Source of the DNA: Planctomycetales bacterium
GTDB taxonomy: Bacteria > Planctomycetota > Planctomycetia > Isosphaerales > Isosphaeraceae
Direction of reading: 5' to 3'
Assembly (NCBI GenBank): GCA_027452145.1
Contig: DAIDHB010000158.1
Location: forward strand, 1-64,000
DNA length: 64,000 nt
The notes under the pieces are model-generated. The model saw only the letters and a list, made by a program, of their open reading frames with translations. It was not told where the DNA came from and made no database searches. The position numbers were made by a program, and so were the translations under genes. Below, piece after piece: positions 8,315-17,100 of the stretch. The stretch's first letter is position 1. The number at the start of each line of letters is the position of its first letter.

Positions 8315-9091
8315 ATGACAACCAAGGTGGATGTGGATGTAACCGAACTCTGGCGGGAGTTCAAGGAGCACCCCACCACGGAACTGCGCAACCAACTGGT
8401 CGAACGCTACTTGCCTTTGGTCAAGTACAACGCCGAGCGGATCTGGCAGCGCCTCCCCGAGGGGGTGGACCTCGACGACCTGATCTCGGCGGGCGTGTTC
8501 GGCCTGATGGATGCGATCGACGCCTTCGACCTCAGCCGGGGCGTCAAGTTCGAGACCTACTGCGTGCCGCGCATCCGCGGGGCCATGCTTGACGAGCTGC
8601 GGACCATGGACTGGGTCCCGCGGCTCGTCCGGTCGAAGGCGACCAAGATGGAGGAGGCCCGCAAGGAGCTTGAGGCTCGACACGGCCGCCCGCCCACCGA
8701 CGTCGAGCTCGCCGAGCACATGGGCCTGCCGATGGAAGAGTACGAGAAGATGGCGATGGACGCCAACGCCGTCGGGCTGATCAGCCTCAACAAGAAGTGG
8801 TACGAGACCGACAGCTACAAGGACGTCCGCGAGATCGACATCCTCGAGGACAAGAAGGGTGAGGACCCGACCCGCCGGCTCCAGCGCAAGGACCTGATGC
8901 GCATGGTGACCAAGGGCCTCAGCCGGAACGAACGCCTCATCATCATCCTCTACTACTACGAAGAGCTGACCATGAAGGAGATCGGCGCCACGCTCGACCT
9001 GAGCGAGTCGCGGGTCTCGCAGATGCACTCATCGATCATCCAGCGGCTCCAGTCGCAGCTCGCCCAGCGCCGGCCCGAGTTCGGCACCTGA
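8315..9091 (+). CDS. fliA: Flagellar sigma factor FliA (sigma-28 family)
   Basis: 258 residues, the usual length for FliA/SigD/WhiG sigma factors that direct RNA polymerase to late flagellar and chemotaxis genes. Region 2 is visible in LPEGVDLDDLISAGVFGLMD, then FETYCVPRIRGAMLDELR. Region 3 covers the PPTDVELAEHMGL stretch. Region 4 (LSRNERLIIILYYYEELTMK, then EIGATLDLSESRVSQ) carries the helix-turn-helix. The start at 8315 has a near-ideal GGAGGTCAGG ribosome site. It follows flhA-flhF-flhG after a 565-base gap, so it probably has its own promoter. A hairpin terminator lies 50 bases after the stop. Confidence 0.95.
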   Translation: MTTKVDVDVTELWREFKEHPTTELRNQLVERYLPLVKYNAERIWQRLPEGVDLDDLISAGVFGLMDAIDAFDLSRGVKFETYCVPRIRGAMLDELRTMDWVPRLVRSKATKMEEARKELEARHGRPPTDVELAEHMGLPMEEYEKMAMDANAVGLISLNKKWYETDSYKDVREIDILEDKKGEDPTRRLQRKDLMRMVTKGLSRNERLIIILYYYEELTMKEIGATLDLSESRVSQMHSSIIQRLQSQLAQRRPEFGT

Positions 9092-9140
9092 GGCTCGCCG
9101 CCTCCGGCGACCACCGTCGATCGGAATCGAATCCCACCGA

Positions 9141-9193
9141 ATGCCCCGGGACCCCCGGCGAGAACCAGACTCGCCCGGGCCATCCCGGGGCAT
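9141..9193 (+). terminator. Hairpin terminator after fliA
   Basis: A perfect 11-bp stem (ATGCCCCGGGA at 9141-9151 with TCCCGGGGCAT at 9183-9193) encloses a further partial pairing of CGGCGAG and CTCGCCCG. The trailing sequence TGTTGTG is only moderately T-rich. Confidence 0.6.
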
Positions 9194-9337
9194 TGTTGTG
9201 ATCTCGCCGCCGAGGGCAAGTTCCCCCTGGTTTGCCCCGATGCGTGGCGTACAATAGATATTGACGGCAAAGAGACGCCCGATCGATCGCCGATTTGGGC
9301 TCGATGCCGGGGCTTTGTTCCCGGTGAGGGACCCGCC

Positions 9338-10042
9338 ATGACCTCGACAACGAAGCGGGGCCGCGCACTCGTCATCGCCGCGATCGCCGCGGCCGCGTTC
9401 GCCACCGGCCTGGGCGGCGGCCAGGCCCGGGCCCAGTGGGGCGGCGGACTCGGCATCGGCTTCTACGGCGGCAACCTGATCCCCTACGTCCAGCAGCCCG
9501 GCAACTTCCTGAACCAGGTCGCGCTGTCCCAGATGAACCACGTTCGCGGGCCGATCCAGGGCAACGTCTACGCGGGGAATCCGAACGCGTATTTCAACCA
9601 CGCCCGCGATAATGGGTTCGTCGACCGGTATTATCCCGACCGCGGCGACCCGTCCTATTACGGCTATGCCGCCCGGCGGCCCCGCCGCGTGCAGGCGACC
9701 CCGACCGCCGCCCAGGCCCGGCCTAAGGTCCCGCTCACGAGCTTCTTCAACGACAAGGGCCAGCTCATCTGGCCGGGCGACGCCCCGCTCACCGGCGACC
9801 TCAAGGAGAAGCGAGACGCCTTCGACAAGGCCTGCCAGGCCGCCGTGGACGAGCTCAAGAAGAACGGGGTCGCCTCGATCGCGTCGGTGACCGAGGCCCG
9901 CCAGAAGCTCCTCGACTACGGCCGACCCGCCCTGACTCTCATCAAGCAGAAGGACACTCCCAGGGTCGCCGACGGCTTCCACGTCTTCCTGCTGTCGCTG
10001 TACGACTCGCTGGCGCAGGCGGCGAATATTACGTCGTCGTGA
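9338..10042 (+). CDS. Secreted protein of unknown function
   Basis: 234 residues. The first 30 form a clear Sec signal peptide (Arg/Lys n-region, Ala-rich core, cleavage after QARA). The mature part begins Gly/Trp-rich (QWGGGLGIGFYGGN), then has Asn/Tyr-rich stretches, a PLTSFFNDKGQLIWPGDAPL segment and a helical C-terminal half. I do not recognise the family. The ATG at 9338 has GGTGAGGG upstream, and TACAAT at 9250-9255 could be a -10 element. Its stop codon shares its last base with the first unit of a heptamer array. Probably exported to the periplasm. Confidence 0.7.
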   Translation: MTSTTKRGRALVIAAIAAAAFATGLGGGQARAQWGGGLGIGFYGGNLIPYVQQPGNFLNQVALSQMNHVRGPIQGNVYAGNPNAYFNHARDNGFVDRYYPDRGDPSYYGYAARRPRRVQATPTAAQARPKVPLTSFFNDKGQLIWPGDAPLTGDLKEKRDAFDKACQAAVDELKKNGVASIASVTEARQKLLDYGRPALTLIKQKDTPRVADGFHVFLLSLYDSLAQAANITSS

Positions 10043-10069
10043 GTGGTCAGTGGTCAGTGGTCAGTGACC
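10042..10069. repeat. Heptamer array at stop codon
   Basis: Three copies of AGTGGTC and one of AGTGACC in tandem (10042-10069), followed by ACACAGACCAC. The last unit with the preceding one forms a small palindrome (GTGGTCA-G-TGACCAC). The first unit begins on the A of the TGA stop of the preceding gene. The unit length and placement match the array at 5471-5512, but the unit sequence differs. Confidence 0.8.
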
Positions 10070-10086
10070 ACACAGACCACTATTCC

Positions 10087-11202
10087 TCACCCCTTCCCGA
10101 CCGCTCGCGCGACGGCCTGGTCGAGGGTCTTCCGCGAGAGGTCGACCTGGATAACGGCGCAATCGCGGCCGATCAGCACGTTGGAGGGGATCTCGGTGAC
10201 GCCGTAGGCCTCGGCGTAGTCGGCGGGACCCTGACCGTTGATCAGGTTGGGCCATCGGACGTTGTGGTCCAGCAAGAAGCGGCGGACGCCGGGCATGGCG
10301 GCCTCGGCGCGGGTCCCGCCGTTTTGCAGGGTGTCCAGGTTGACGCCCACGACGCGGAAGCCCCGCTCGCGGTTTTCCGAGTAGACCTGGTCGAGCCAGG
10401 CGACCTCCGCGGCATTCGGGACGCACCAGCTCGCCCAGAAGACGACGAGCACGACGTTCCCCTTCAACGCGGCCAGGTCGAATGGCCGGCCGTCGACATC
10501 GGTCCCCTTGATCTCGGGCGCCGGCTTGCCGATCAGCTCAAGCTGGCGGAGTCGGTGGGCGCTGAACTCCTTGACGTCGGGGTTGGTGCTCTCGCGGTTG
10601 AGCAATGCGAACGCCCTGCGGGCGACGTCGAACCGCCCGGCCTGGACAAGCCGCTGATAGTACGCGCCACAGAGGGATAGCAGCGAGGGCGTGTCGAGGA
10701 CGGCCGCGGGCACGGGGGCGCCGGGCTTCGCGCCCGAGGCGCCGGCGCCAACCAACCGGCCCAGGTCGGCGAGCGACTCGTCGAAGGCCCCGCGGTCGGC
10801 GGTGGCGATGATGTTGACCGTCTCGGCCAGCAGGCGGACGACCGGCGAGGTGATATCGGGCGAGGAACGGACGCGGTCGGCGGCGGCCTCGGCCTCGGCG
10901 AACAGGTTGTTGGCGATCGCCAGACGGAAGAGGATCTCGTAAGTCTGTGAGGCCTCCCTGGCCGGCTGACCGGCGGCGAGCCCAGCCAGCCGGTCCAGCC
11001 GCTGGCGCTCGATCTGGAGGAGCTGGGTATTGTACTCGTCGTTGATCGCCTTGAGAGCCTGGGCGGCGGTGTTTCCTGGCGCCGCCGGCACCGTGATGGC
11101 CTGAGGCGGCCTTTCGGCCGCTTGTTGCGCCAGCAAACCGGAGGGGAGGAGGACCAGCGCGAGGGACGCCACGGCCGCCAGGGCGATCCGGAAGTGAATC
11201 AT
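10087..11202 (-). CDS. TlpA-like thioredoxin-fold lipid/periplasmic protein lacking the second Cys
   Basis: 371 residues. An N-terminal Sec signal peptide (about residues 1-25) is followed by a helical region and then a C-terminal thioredoxin-like/AhpC-TSA domain from about residue 225. That domain begins GKPAPEIKGTDVDGRPF and shows a beta strand VVLVVFWASWC. The usual W-C-x-x-C site reads WCVPN (residues 259-263), so only the first Cys remains. The cis-proline loop (TEIPSN) is kept. TlpA/ResA relatives act in periplasmic thiol exchange; with one Cys, a peroxidase-like or binding role is possible. An AGGA site precedes the ATG. It is the last gene of the long minus-strand run, 82 bases after the small membrane protein gene. 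Confidence 0.8.
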   Translation of the reverse strand: MIHFRIALAAVASLALVLLPSGLLAQQAAERPPQAITVPAAPGNTAAQALKAINDEYNTQLLQIERQRLDRLAGLAAGQPAREASQTYEILFRLAIANNLFAEAEAAADRVRSSPDITSPVVRLLAETVNIIATADRGAFDESLADLGRLVGAGASGAKPGAPVPAAVLDTPSLLSLCGAYYQRLVQAGRFDVARRAFALLNRESTNPDVKEFSAHRLRQLELIGKPAPEIKGTDVDGRPFDLAALKGNVVLVVFWASWCVPNAAEVAWLDQVYSENRERGFRVVGVNLDTLQNGGTRAEAAMPGVRRFLLDHNVRWPNLINGQGPADYAEAYGVTEIPSNVLIGRDCAVIQVDLSRKTLDQAVARAVGKG

Positions 11203-11284
11203 TGTCGAGGAGATCCTTGGTCGGGGTGTCGAGGATTCATTCGATTCGGAGGAGCCGGCCGGCCGCTCGTACTCAAGAGGTCAT

Positions 11285-11629
11285 TCAGGTTGAGAAAGCC
11301 CTCGGTCTTGCGGCGGCGGGCCGATGCGCCGGCGATTGCCCGTGCTCCCAGGCTGACCGGGCGGCGGGCTTGCGGGCCGCGGGGCGCGTTCCGTGGCGAT
11401 TCACGACCCTCCAGAGCGCCGTCACGAACAGCAGGGCCACGATGATCCCAAGCGTCCAGATGATCGCCCTGATCCCGGCCGAGAGGGGTTGCGCGGGTGT
11501 CTCACGCAGGTACTCCGGGAACGGTCTGGTCCGGGAGACCTCGGTCGGCGCATCCGCGATGAACATCTCGTTCGAGCGGACCTTGATCGAGTGCTCCTGC
11601 TCGGGCATGTTCCGAGGCTGCGAGGGCAT
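11285..11629 (-). CDS. Small single-pass membrane protein, unknown
   Basis: About 114 residues from the ATG at 11629 (GGGGA upstream); the frame runs up to 11797, and ATG 11608 is another option. It shows a polar N-terminal half, one membrane helix (AGIRAIIWTLGIIVALLFVT), and an Arg/Ala-rich basic tail, suggesting the tail is cytoplasmic. No family recognised. It sits between the methyltransferase and the TlpA-like gene on the same strand. Confidence 0.5.
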   Translation of the reverse strand: MPSQPRNMPEQEHSIKVRSNEMFIADAPTEVSRTRPFPEYLRETPAQPLSAGIRAIIWTLGIIVALLFVTALWRVVNRHGTRPAARKPAARSAWEHGQSPAHRPAAARPRAFST

Positions 11630-11798
11630 GACGCCGATTCCCCAGGGGGTTCGTCCCGCGAGTCGACGGCCGGGGATGCGGCCGGATCGCCCCGCATCCC
11701 GACTCGTCGCATCATTCGACCCGACTCGACTCGCCGGCCGGATTCCAGGCCATGGCCGGAAACGCGTCCAGACGCGAACGCCCGCGGACGCTTCCATC

Positions 11799-12614
11799 TT
11801 AGCTCACGGATCGGGATCCCGCATCAGCGCAGCCGGCCTGGAAGAACCAGTCCCAGCTCCGGGGATAGGCGGAGAGATCTTCCCCGTCGGCCAGGACGTC
11901 CTCCCAGGGATACAGGACCTTGTCGAGCCGGACGTCGGCGAACCCGGCGCGGGCGAGCCGATGCTGGATCTCGAACGGTTGCCAGAACTTCTGCCGGAGA
12001 CCCTGGTAGTGGAAGCGCCCGAAGACGAAGTCATAATAGCGCCGCTCGGCCTGGGCCGACGCCTGCCGCTCGGCGTCCTTCGGCGGCAGGCCCCGCTCGA
12101 GGGCCAGGTCGTAGAGCACCATCACATGGTAGGCGATCGCGTCGATCGACGGCACGATGCCGAGAAACTGCCCGCCGGTCCGGAGCATTCCCCGGATGGA
12201 TCGGAGCGTCCGGTCGATCACGCGGACGTCCGGCATCACCAGCGAACTGACCGCCAGCGCCACATCGACCTGCCCGGCCAGGTCGTTGAGCTCGTGCATC
12301 GGCCGGGCCAGGAAGGTGACGCGATCGGCGGCCTCGGCGTCGAGGCGGGCGCGGGCCCGCTCGAGCATGCCTGGGGCGAAGTCCAGCGCGAGGACCCGTC
12401 CGAACCGAGCCGCGAGATGGGGCAGCAGCGGCCCGGTGCCGCAGCCCAGGTCGGCGATCGTCTTGGACCGGGCGTCGGGGATCGCCTCGAGCGCCGCCCA
12501 GAGGGGGTTCACGACCTCGGGCCCGTACGGGTCGAGGAAGACCTCGTCGTAGCGCTTCGCGTGCCGGCTCCAGTGCCGGTCCTGATTGTGCAGCTCGTCG
12601 GGCGACACGTTCAC
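11799..12614 (-). CDS. Class I SAM-dependent methyltransferase
   Basis: About 271 residues. Motif I is clear (IADLGCGTGPLLPHLAARFG), followed by the acidic strand-2 end (VLALDFAPGMLERAR), and the motif at DVALAVSSLVMPD. The rest resembles a small-molecule or protein methyltransferase of the UbiE/Methyltransf_11 type; the substrate is unknown. There is no ATG at the start. I chose GTG at 12614, which has GAGG five bases upstream; GTGs at 12620 and 12608 are possible. It starts about 20 bases after the stop of the GAP1-like gene, so translation is probably coupled to the GTPase operon. Confidence 0.85.
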   Translation of the reverse strand: MNVSPDELHNQDRHWSRHAKRYDEVFLDPYGPEVVNPLWAALEAIPDARSKTIADLGCGTGPLLPHLAARFGRVLALDFAPGMLERARARLDAEAADRVTFLARPMHELNDLAGQVDVALAVSSLVMPDVRVIDRTLRSIRGMLRTGGQFLGIVPSIDAIAYHVMVLYDLALERGLPPKDAERQASAQAERRYYDFVFGRFHYQGLRQKFWQPFEIQHRLARAGFADVRLDKVLYPWEDVLADGEDLSAYPRSWDWFFQAGCADAGSRSVS

Positions 12615-12634
12615 AAACACCTCGACCGGGGTCC

Positions 12635-13375
12635 TCAGATCCGACCAGTCCGCGACGCCAGAATCAGGTCGGCGCCCTCGCGGGCGCCGGCGCCCAGGCG
12701 GGGCAGGGCGGCCAGGTCGAAGCCGTTGGCGTTGTCGAACGCCCAGGTGGCGACCGACGCTCGCAGCCGCGCGCGGAACGGCAGCGCGCCCCAGACGACG
12801 CGTGCCATCCGGTCGATCGGGCCGGCGGACTGGACGGCCACCCGGCGGCCCCGCGCGATCGCCGCGACGACCTCGTCGATCGATTCGATTTCGCCGTCGC
12901 CGTCGCCCTCGTGCTCGTGCTCGTGCTCGCGCAGGGCGAGCGGGCCAGTCGCCCGGCGGAACGGGGCCCCGCGGATCGTCGCGCGGCCGGGCGGCAGGAT
13001 TGCGTCGAGGTCTGCGGCGCCCCAGTCCCCGCGAACCAGGCCGCCGAACGCGAACGGGTCGGCGCCGGCGCGGGCGTAGGTCCACCGGCCGACGAACAGC
13101 GCGTGGAATGCCAGCGCACCCGGGCGACCGGCATCGTCGCAGCCCTGCGGGTAGACCCCGACGATCATCCACGGCCCCCGTTCGATCCGCCGGGCAAACA
13201 GCGCGACGGCCTCGCCCACGCCGGCCGGCGGCTCGCCATAGCGCTGGCAGGCCGCCTTCAGCGCGGCCAGCCACTCTGGACGGCAGCCTGACGACTGGGC
13301 CAGCACGCCATACCCGCGCCGGCAGAACGCGAAGCTGCCGTAGACTGCCTGTTCGTATCGGACGGAGACATTCAT
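12635..13375 (-). CDS. GTPase-associated protein 1-like protein
   Basis: About 246 residues. The N-terminus (VRYEQAVYGSFAFCRRGYGV, followed by LAQSSG) resembles the N-terminal domain of GTPase-associated protein 1, a family known from genes paired with P-loop GTPases in predicted conflict or signalling systems. This assignment is from pattern memory and needs a profile search. It starts immediately after the GTPase gene: a GTG at 13396 would overlap the GTPase stop by four bases, and the ATG at 13375 fits the domain boundary better. A His-Glu run (HEHEHE) with GDGDGE lies in the middle of the protein. No membrane segment is visible. The tight linkage to the GTPase supports a partner role. Confidence 0.65.
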   Translation of the reverse strand: MNVSVRYEQAVYGSFAFCRRGYGVLAQSSGCRPEWLAALKAACQRYGEPPAGVGEAVALFARRIERGPWMIVGVYPQGCDDAGRPGALAFHALFVGRWTYARAGADPFAFGGLVRGDWGAADLDAILPPGRATIRGAPFRRATGPLALREHEHEHEGDGDGEIESIDEVVAAIARGRRVAVQSAGPIDRMARVVWGALPFRARLRASVATWAFDNANGFDLAALPRLGAGAREGADLILASRTGRI

Positions 13376-13392
13376 CGTGGGGAGATTCTCCC

Positions 13393-15777
13393 TCACTCCG
13401 GCTCCGTGAGCCGCGGCATCTGGAAGTCCGATGAGAACACCAGGGTCGTGCGTCCCCCCTTCGACGGCTTGATCGTGCCGGTGAGCAGCCGGATCGCCAG
13501 CGGGTCGCCGGGGCGGCTGGTGAGGATATAGACCTCGCTCGCCGACCAGTCATAATCGATCAGCCGGATCGTGATCGGGTCGCCCAGCTTCCACGCGATC
13601 GGCTTCGGAAACGTGTAGTCCCAGACCGGCTTGCGCGAGTCGCGGATGATCGACGAGGGGCCATACGTCGTCCCGGCCACCTCGAGCACCACGCCCAGGT
13701 CCGGCCCCGCGCCCGAGAAATACTTGCCGACCGTCGGCTCAACCTCGCCGCGGCGGAGCGTGATCCGATACTCGCCAGTCTTCGCCACCTTCTCCCACCA
13801 CTCGAGATAACCCCGCGCGTCGGCCCCATATCGGCCGTCGGGCTGGTCGCGCAGGTACTCGCGGAACCGGCGGGCGACCTCGGCCACGTCGTCGGGGTGC
13901 GCGGCGAGGTGGTCATACGCCTGGCGATAGGCGTAGACGTCCCACTCGCGACGAACCCGCTCTTTTGCCTCAATCGCCTCGCCGACGAACCGGCCGCCCG
14001 ATTGATGCGCCTTGAGGTAGTCCTGGTAGCGCTCGATCCGCGCGGCGAAGCGCGACGGATACTGACGCGAGTACTCGCGGGCCCGGGCGATGTCCTGCTC
14101 GTCGAGCCGGCGGAGATATTCGTCGAGCCGGTGCTGGACCTCGGGGCGCGACGGGCTATCCGGATGTTCGGCGAGGAACTGACGGGCGCGCTCGATCAGG
14201 TCGGCGAGCCCGACGTTCGGCAGCGACTCGGACCGCGCCAGGTCGTCGACGAACTGGCGATCCTGGGCGAACCGGCGGGCGCTCAGGACCTGCCTGAGCG
14301 ACTCGGCGAGCTTCAGCGCGTCGGCGCGTCGAGATGTGTCGGGGAACTCTCGCAGGAAGGCGTCGATCGCCGCCATCGCCGGGCCCGGGTCATCCAGCGC
14401 GGCCAGCGAGCGAGCCTCGCCCTCGACCTCCTTCCAGCGTCGGTCGTGGCGGACGTGCTCGCGCGCCTGCTCGACCTCGCGGATCGCGGGTGCCAGCGCG
14501 GGCGCCTGGTCCTTCAGGCCGCCGAGCCGCGTCGAAAGTTCGGGTGTGTCGGTGCCATTGGCGACCTGCACGCCCGCGGCCTTCACCTGCCACTCGGCGA
14601 TCTTCGCCCGCGCCTGACGCTCCAGGCCCGGCCAGAAGACGCCCAGCGACGGGTGCCATTCCAGCAGGTCCGACCACCGCCGCGCGATCGACGGAGCCGA
14701 GCGGTCGGGCTCGCGCTCGAATGCCGACGCGCGGCGGAAGCCGATCGCGTCGTATCCAGCCGCCGCGCCGGCGGCCAGTGCCAGGCAGCCCGCCAGGCGC
14801 ATCGCCCAGGTGCGGCGGCGGCGGCGGCCGAGCGCCACCAGCCGCTCGCGGAATTCGTACGATCGATTCGACCGGGGATAGCGGCGCTCGTAGGCGGCGA
14901 CTGCTCGGCCCAGCCGGGCCAGGTCGCGCGGGGAGCGATCCCACGCCGCCGACATCGCCGCGCGGTCGCGGCCCTCGAGCTGCTCGGCCAGCCACGCGAG
15001 CGGGCCCTCCAGCCCCATCGGCTGGAGCTCGGCAGGCGGCCGGTTGCCCTGCGCCCCGGGGCCGAACGAGCTGACCCCGAAGATCGCGCCCTCGGGAGCA
15101 TGCGCCGCCAGCGCGTGCCGCGTCATCCCGTAATGGGCGTCGACCACCCGCTCGACCAGGTCCGAGGGGATTGCGGGGAGGCTATCGTCATCTTCGACTG
15201 GATCTGTCGACGAACCGCCCGTATCGCCCGCCCGGGCCAGCACCCGGTCGAACTTGGTGAGCAAGAGTGCGACGGGTCGATCGGCGCGGGCGTCGTCGGA
15301 CCGCTCGATGTAGCGCTCGAGCAGGTTCTCGACCTCCTGCTGGCGGCGTCGACGCTCGGCCGGGTCGGTCGAGCCGTCGGGGTCGAGGCAAAGGAACACG
15401 GCGTCGCAGCCGGCGAAGAATTCCTGGATCGGCTCCTCTGAGCCGAGTGTGACGTGCTCGCCCTGGTAATCCTTGACGATCAGGTCGAATCGCGCGGGAC
15501 CGTGATAGAGCCGGAGGTTCAGCTCGGTCTCGGCCAGCGAGCCGGCCATCGGCTGGCCCGACTCGATCTGGGCGATCTTCTCGGCGAGGTACTCGGCGGT
15601 GCGCGCGTCGGCGGCCGCCAGGCGGAGGCCCGGCACCTGGCCGCTCGACGCCTGGCGGTAGAACATCGCCAGGAGCGTCGTCTTGCCCACGTTGCGGTGG
15701 CCGAACAGCGCGACCTTCAGGGGTCGCGACAGCCGTGCCTCCAGATCCTCAAGCGGGTTCGTCCGGCGATTGGTCAT
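13393..15777 (-). CDS. Membrane-anchored P-loop GTPase with C-terminal C2-like domain
   Basis: 794 residues. The N-terminal G domain has G1 GHRNVGKT (residues 26-33), G3 DYQG (103-106), G4 TKFD (174-177) and a G5-like VSSFG near 235, in the right order for a TRAFAC-type GTPase. After an Arg-rich stretch, one membrane helix follows at about 325-345. Then comes a long helical repeat region with recurring E-F/Y-L-R and HP-D patterns resembling TPR-like units (about 390-660). The last 130 residues look like a C2 domain: strand-rich, with RKPVWDYTF and then ITIRLIDYDWS, the usual x-P-x-W-x-x-x-F and acidic loop pattern. C2 domains bind membranes or proteins, often with calcium. The upstream flank holds a perfect 27-bp inverted repeat. 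GAP1-like and methyltransferase genes follow without gaps. Confidence 0.8.
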   Translation of the reverse strand: MTNRRTNPLEDLEARLSRPLKVALFGHRNVGKTTLLAMFYRQASSGQVPGLRLAAADARTAEYLAEKIAQIESGQPMAGSLAETELNLRLYHGPARFDLIVKDYQGEHVTLGSEEPIQEFFAGCDAVFLCLDPDGSTDPAERRRRQQEVENLLERYIERSDDARADRPVALLLTKFDRVLARAGDTGGSSTDPVEDDDSLPAIPSDLVERVVDAHYGMTRHALAAHAPEGAIFGVSSFGPGAQGNRPPAELQPMGLEGPLAWLAEQLEGRDRAAMSAAWDRSPRDLARLGRAVAAYERRYPRSNRSYEFRERLVALGRRRRRTWAMRLAGCLALAAGAAAGYDAIGFRRASAFEREPDRSAPSIARRWSDLLEWHPSLGVFWPGLERQARAKIAEWQVKAAGVQVANGTDTPELSTRLGGLKDQAPALAPAIREVEQAREHVRHDRRWKEVEGEARSLAALDDPGPAMAAIDAFLREFPDTSRRADALKLAESLRQVLSARRFAQDRQFVDDLARSESLPNVGLADLIERARQFLAEHPDSPSRPEVQHRLDEYLRRLDEQDIARAREYSRQYPSRFAARIERYQDYLKAHQSGGRFVGEAIEAKERVRREWDVYAYRQAYDHLAAHPDDVAEVARRFREYLRDQPDGRYGADARGYLEWWEKVAKTGEYRITLRRGEVEPTVGKYFSGAGPDLGVVLEVAGTTYGPSSIIRDSRKPVWDYTFPKPIAWKLGDPITIRLIDYDWSASEVYILTSRPGDPLAIRLLTGTIKPSKGGRTTLVFSSDFQMPRLTEPE

Positions 15778-15873
15778 CCTGTCGCCCCGATCCGTTCCCC
15801 TGGCTCACCCGCGGCCGTGCGCCCCGGCCGCATCCGAACTCCGTCCGCCGGCAGGAAAAACCATCAAGTCGGT

Positions 15874-15942
15874 AAGTAGGTCGGGCAGTCTTGCCCGACG
15901 TCCGGGTCGGAACCGCGTCGGGCAAGACTGCCCGACCTACTT
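15874..15942. repeat. Perfect 27-bp inverted repeat, family B
   Basis: The arms are 15874-15900 and 15916-15942, exact inverse complements, around a 15-base centre. Each arm also contains its own smaller palindrome (GTCGGGCA...TGCCCGAC), so a cruciform with nested hairpins is possible. It lies between the GTPase gene and the membrane-protein gene upstream of it. Confidence 0.9.
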
Positions 15943-16006
15943 TCCTAGATCGTCACGCGGGCGGTCCCGGATCGAGACCGACCCGCCGCGTTCTCAGCCG
16001 TCGCGA

Positions 16007-17035
16007 TCACGCCGCCCGCCGCGTTCCCCGCACAGACAGGGCAACCCGCACCGGCCATGCGATCGGCCGGAACAGCCAGCGCACCGGCAGCCCGACGATC
16101 ACCAGGACCGACAGCACCACCGCCAGCCCGGCCGTCCCCATCGCGAGGTAGCGGAGCAGGGGGGTGTTCAACCCGTAGGCCGCCAGCGTCCGGCCGATCG
16201 CGTCGTCCAGCCCGCGAGCGGCGCCCCCGCCGACCGCCGTGGCGAGCTCGATTCCCGCCTTGCCGAACTCGTTCACGGCGAACTCGGTGGCGCGGCCAGC
16301 ATAATCAACAAACTTTTCCGGGTTCGCCAGGAACGCGGCCAGCACGCCCGCGGCGATCAGCTTCTTCTTGTGCGGCAGGACCTGTTTGGTGAAGAACGAC
16401 CAGCCGGCGCGGCCCGTGCGCCGCAGGACCGAGAGGCTCTCGGTCCCCTCGCGGGCGAGCACCTCGGCCACGTCGTCGCCGTAGACCCGCACGGCGGTCA
16501 GTCCCTCGGGGCCCAGCCGCTTCACCATCGTCTCGGCCTCGGCGGGGTATCGGCGCGCCAGGTTTTGCGCTGTCTCACCCAGCTCGACGACCAGCCGCTT
16601 CTCGGCGGCCGGCAGCGCGGCGAAGGTTCGCACGGCCTGCGGGTCGTGCCGCATCAAGCGGGCGAACCGCGACTGGAGGAGCGCCTCGGCGGGCTGATCG
16701 AGCTTCCGCCCGGCGCCGGCGATCTCGTCGCTCTGACGGACCAGCCGCTCGAGCCCCTCGTCGGCCTCGCGCGACACGAATAGCCGCCCGGCGCGGCGGG
16801 ATTCGGCCCGGGCGCCGTCGCCGGCGGCCTCACGAGCCAGGCTCTTGCCGCCGGCCTTCGCATCGGCGATCACCTCCTGCACGACGTCGTCGAGCCACGA
16901 CAGCTTGCCCGCCCGCGCGGGGCCGGCCAGGCCGAGGACCACCAGCGAGGCCAGCGCGACCGCCGCCAGGCTGCGCGACGCTCGAGCCATCGGTGCCGCC
17001 CCGCTCCCGCCGCGTGTCCGGAGATCAACGCTCAT
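16007..17035 (-). CDS. Secreted/membrane protein of unknown function
   Basis: About 342 residues from the ATG at 17035 (AGGA four bases upstream); an ATG at 16990 would start directly at the signal peptide. It has a Sec signal (LAAVALASLVVLGLAGPARA), a long helical middle with charged heptad-like stretches, a GDDVAEVLAREG motif, two hydrophobic helices near the C-terminus (around KLIAAGVLAAFLANPE and LAVVLSVLVIVGLPVRWLF), and a basic cytoplasmic tail. No recognised domain. Layout and composition resemble the larger protein encoded at 17524-19533, so the two may be distant relatives or partners. Confidence 0.65.
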   Translation of the reverse strand: MSVDLRTRGGSGAAPMARASRSLAAVALASLVVLGLAGPARAGKLSWLDDVVQEVIADAKAGGKSLAREAAGDGARAESRRAGRLFVSREADEGLERLVRQSDEIAGAGRKLDQPAEALLQSRFARLMRHDPQAVRTFAALPAAEKRLVVELGETAQNLARRYPAEAETMVKRLGPEGLTAVRVYGDDVAEVLAREGTESLSVLRRTGRAGWSFFTKQVLPHKKKLIAAGVLAAFLANPEKFVDYAGRATEFAVNEFGKAGIELATAVGGGAARGLDDAIGRTLAAYGLNTPLLRYLAMGTAGLAVVLSVLVIVGLPVRWLFRPIAWPVRVALSVRGTRRAA

Positions 17036-17100
17036 TTGTCCTGGTCCTTGGGTTCGTGACTGCGGATTGAGGGGCCGTCCCATGAAGCTTCAGGTCGTCC

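Noticed and set aside
12621-13553. Upstream extension of the methyltransferase frame
   Set aside because: It overlaps the GAP1-like gene in another frame and is Arg-rich without motifs.
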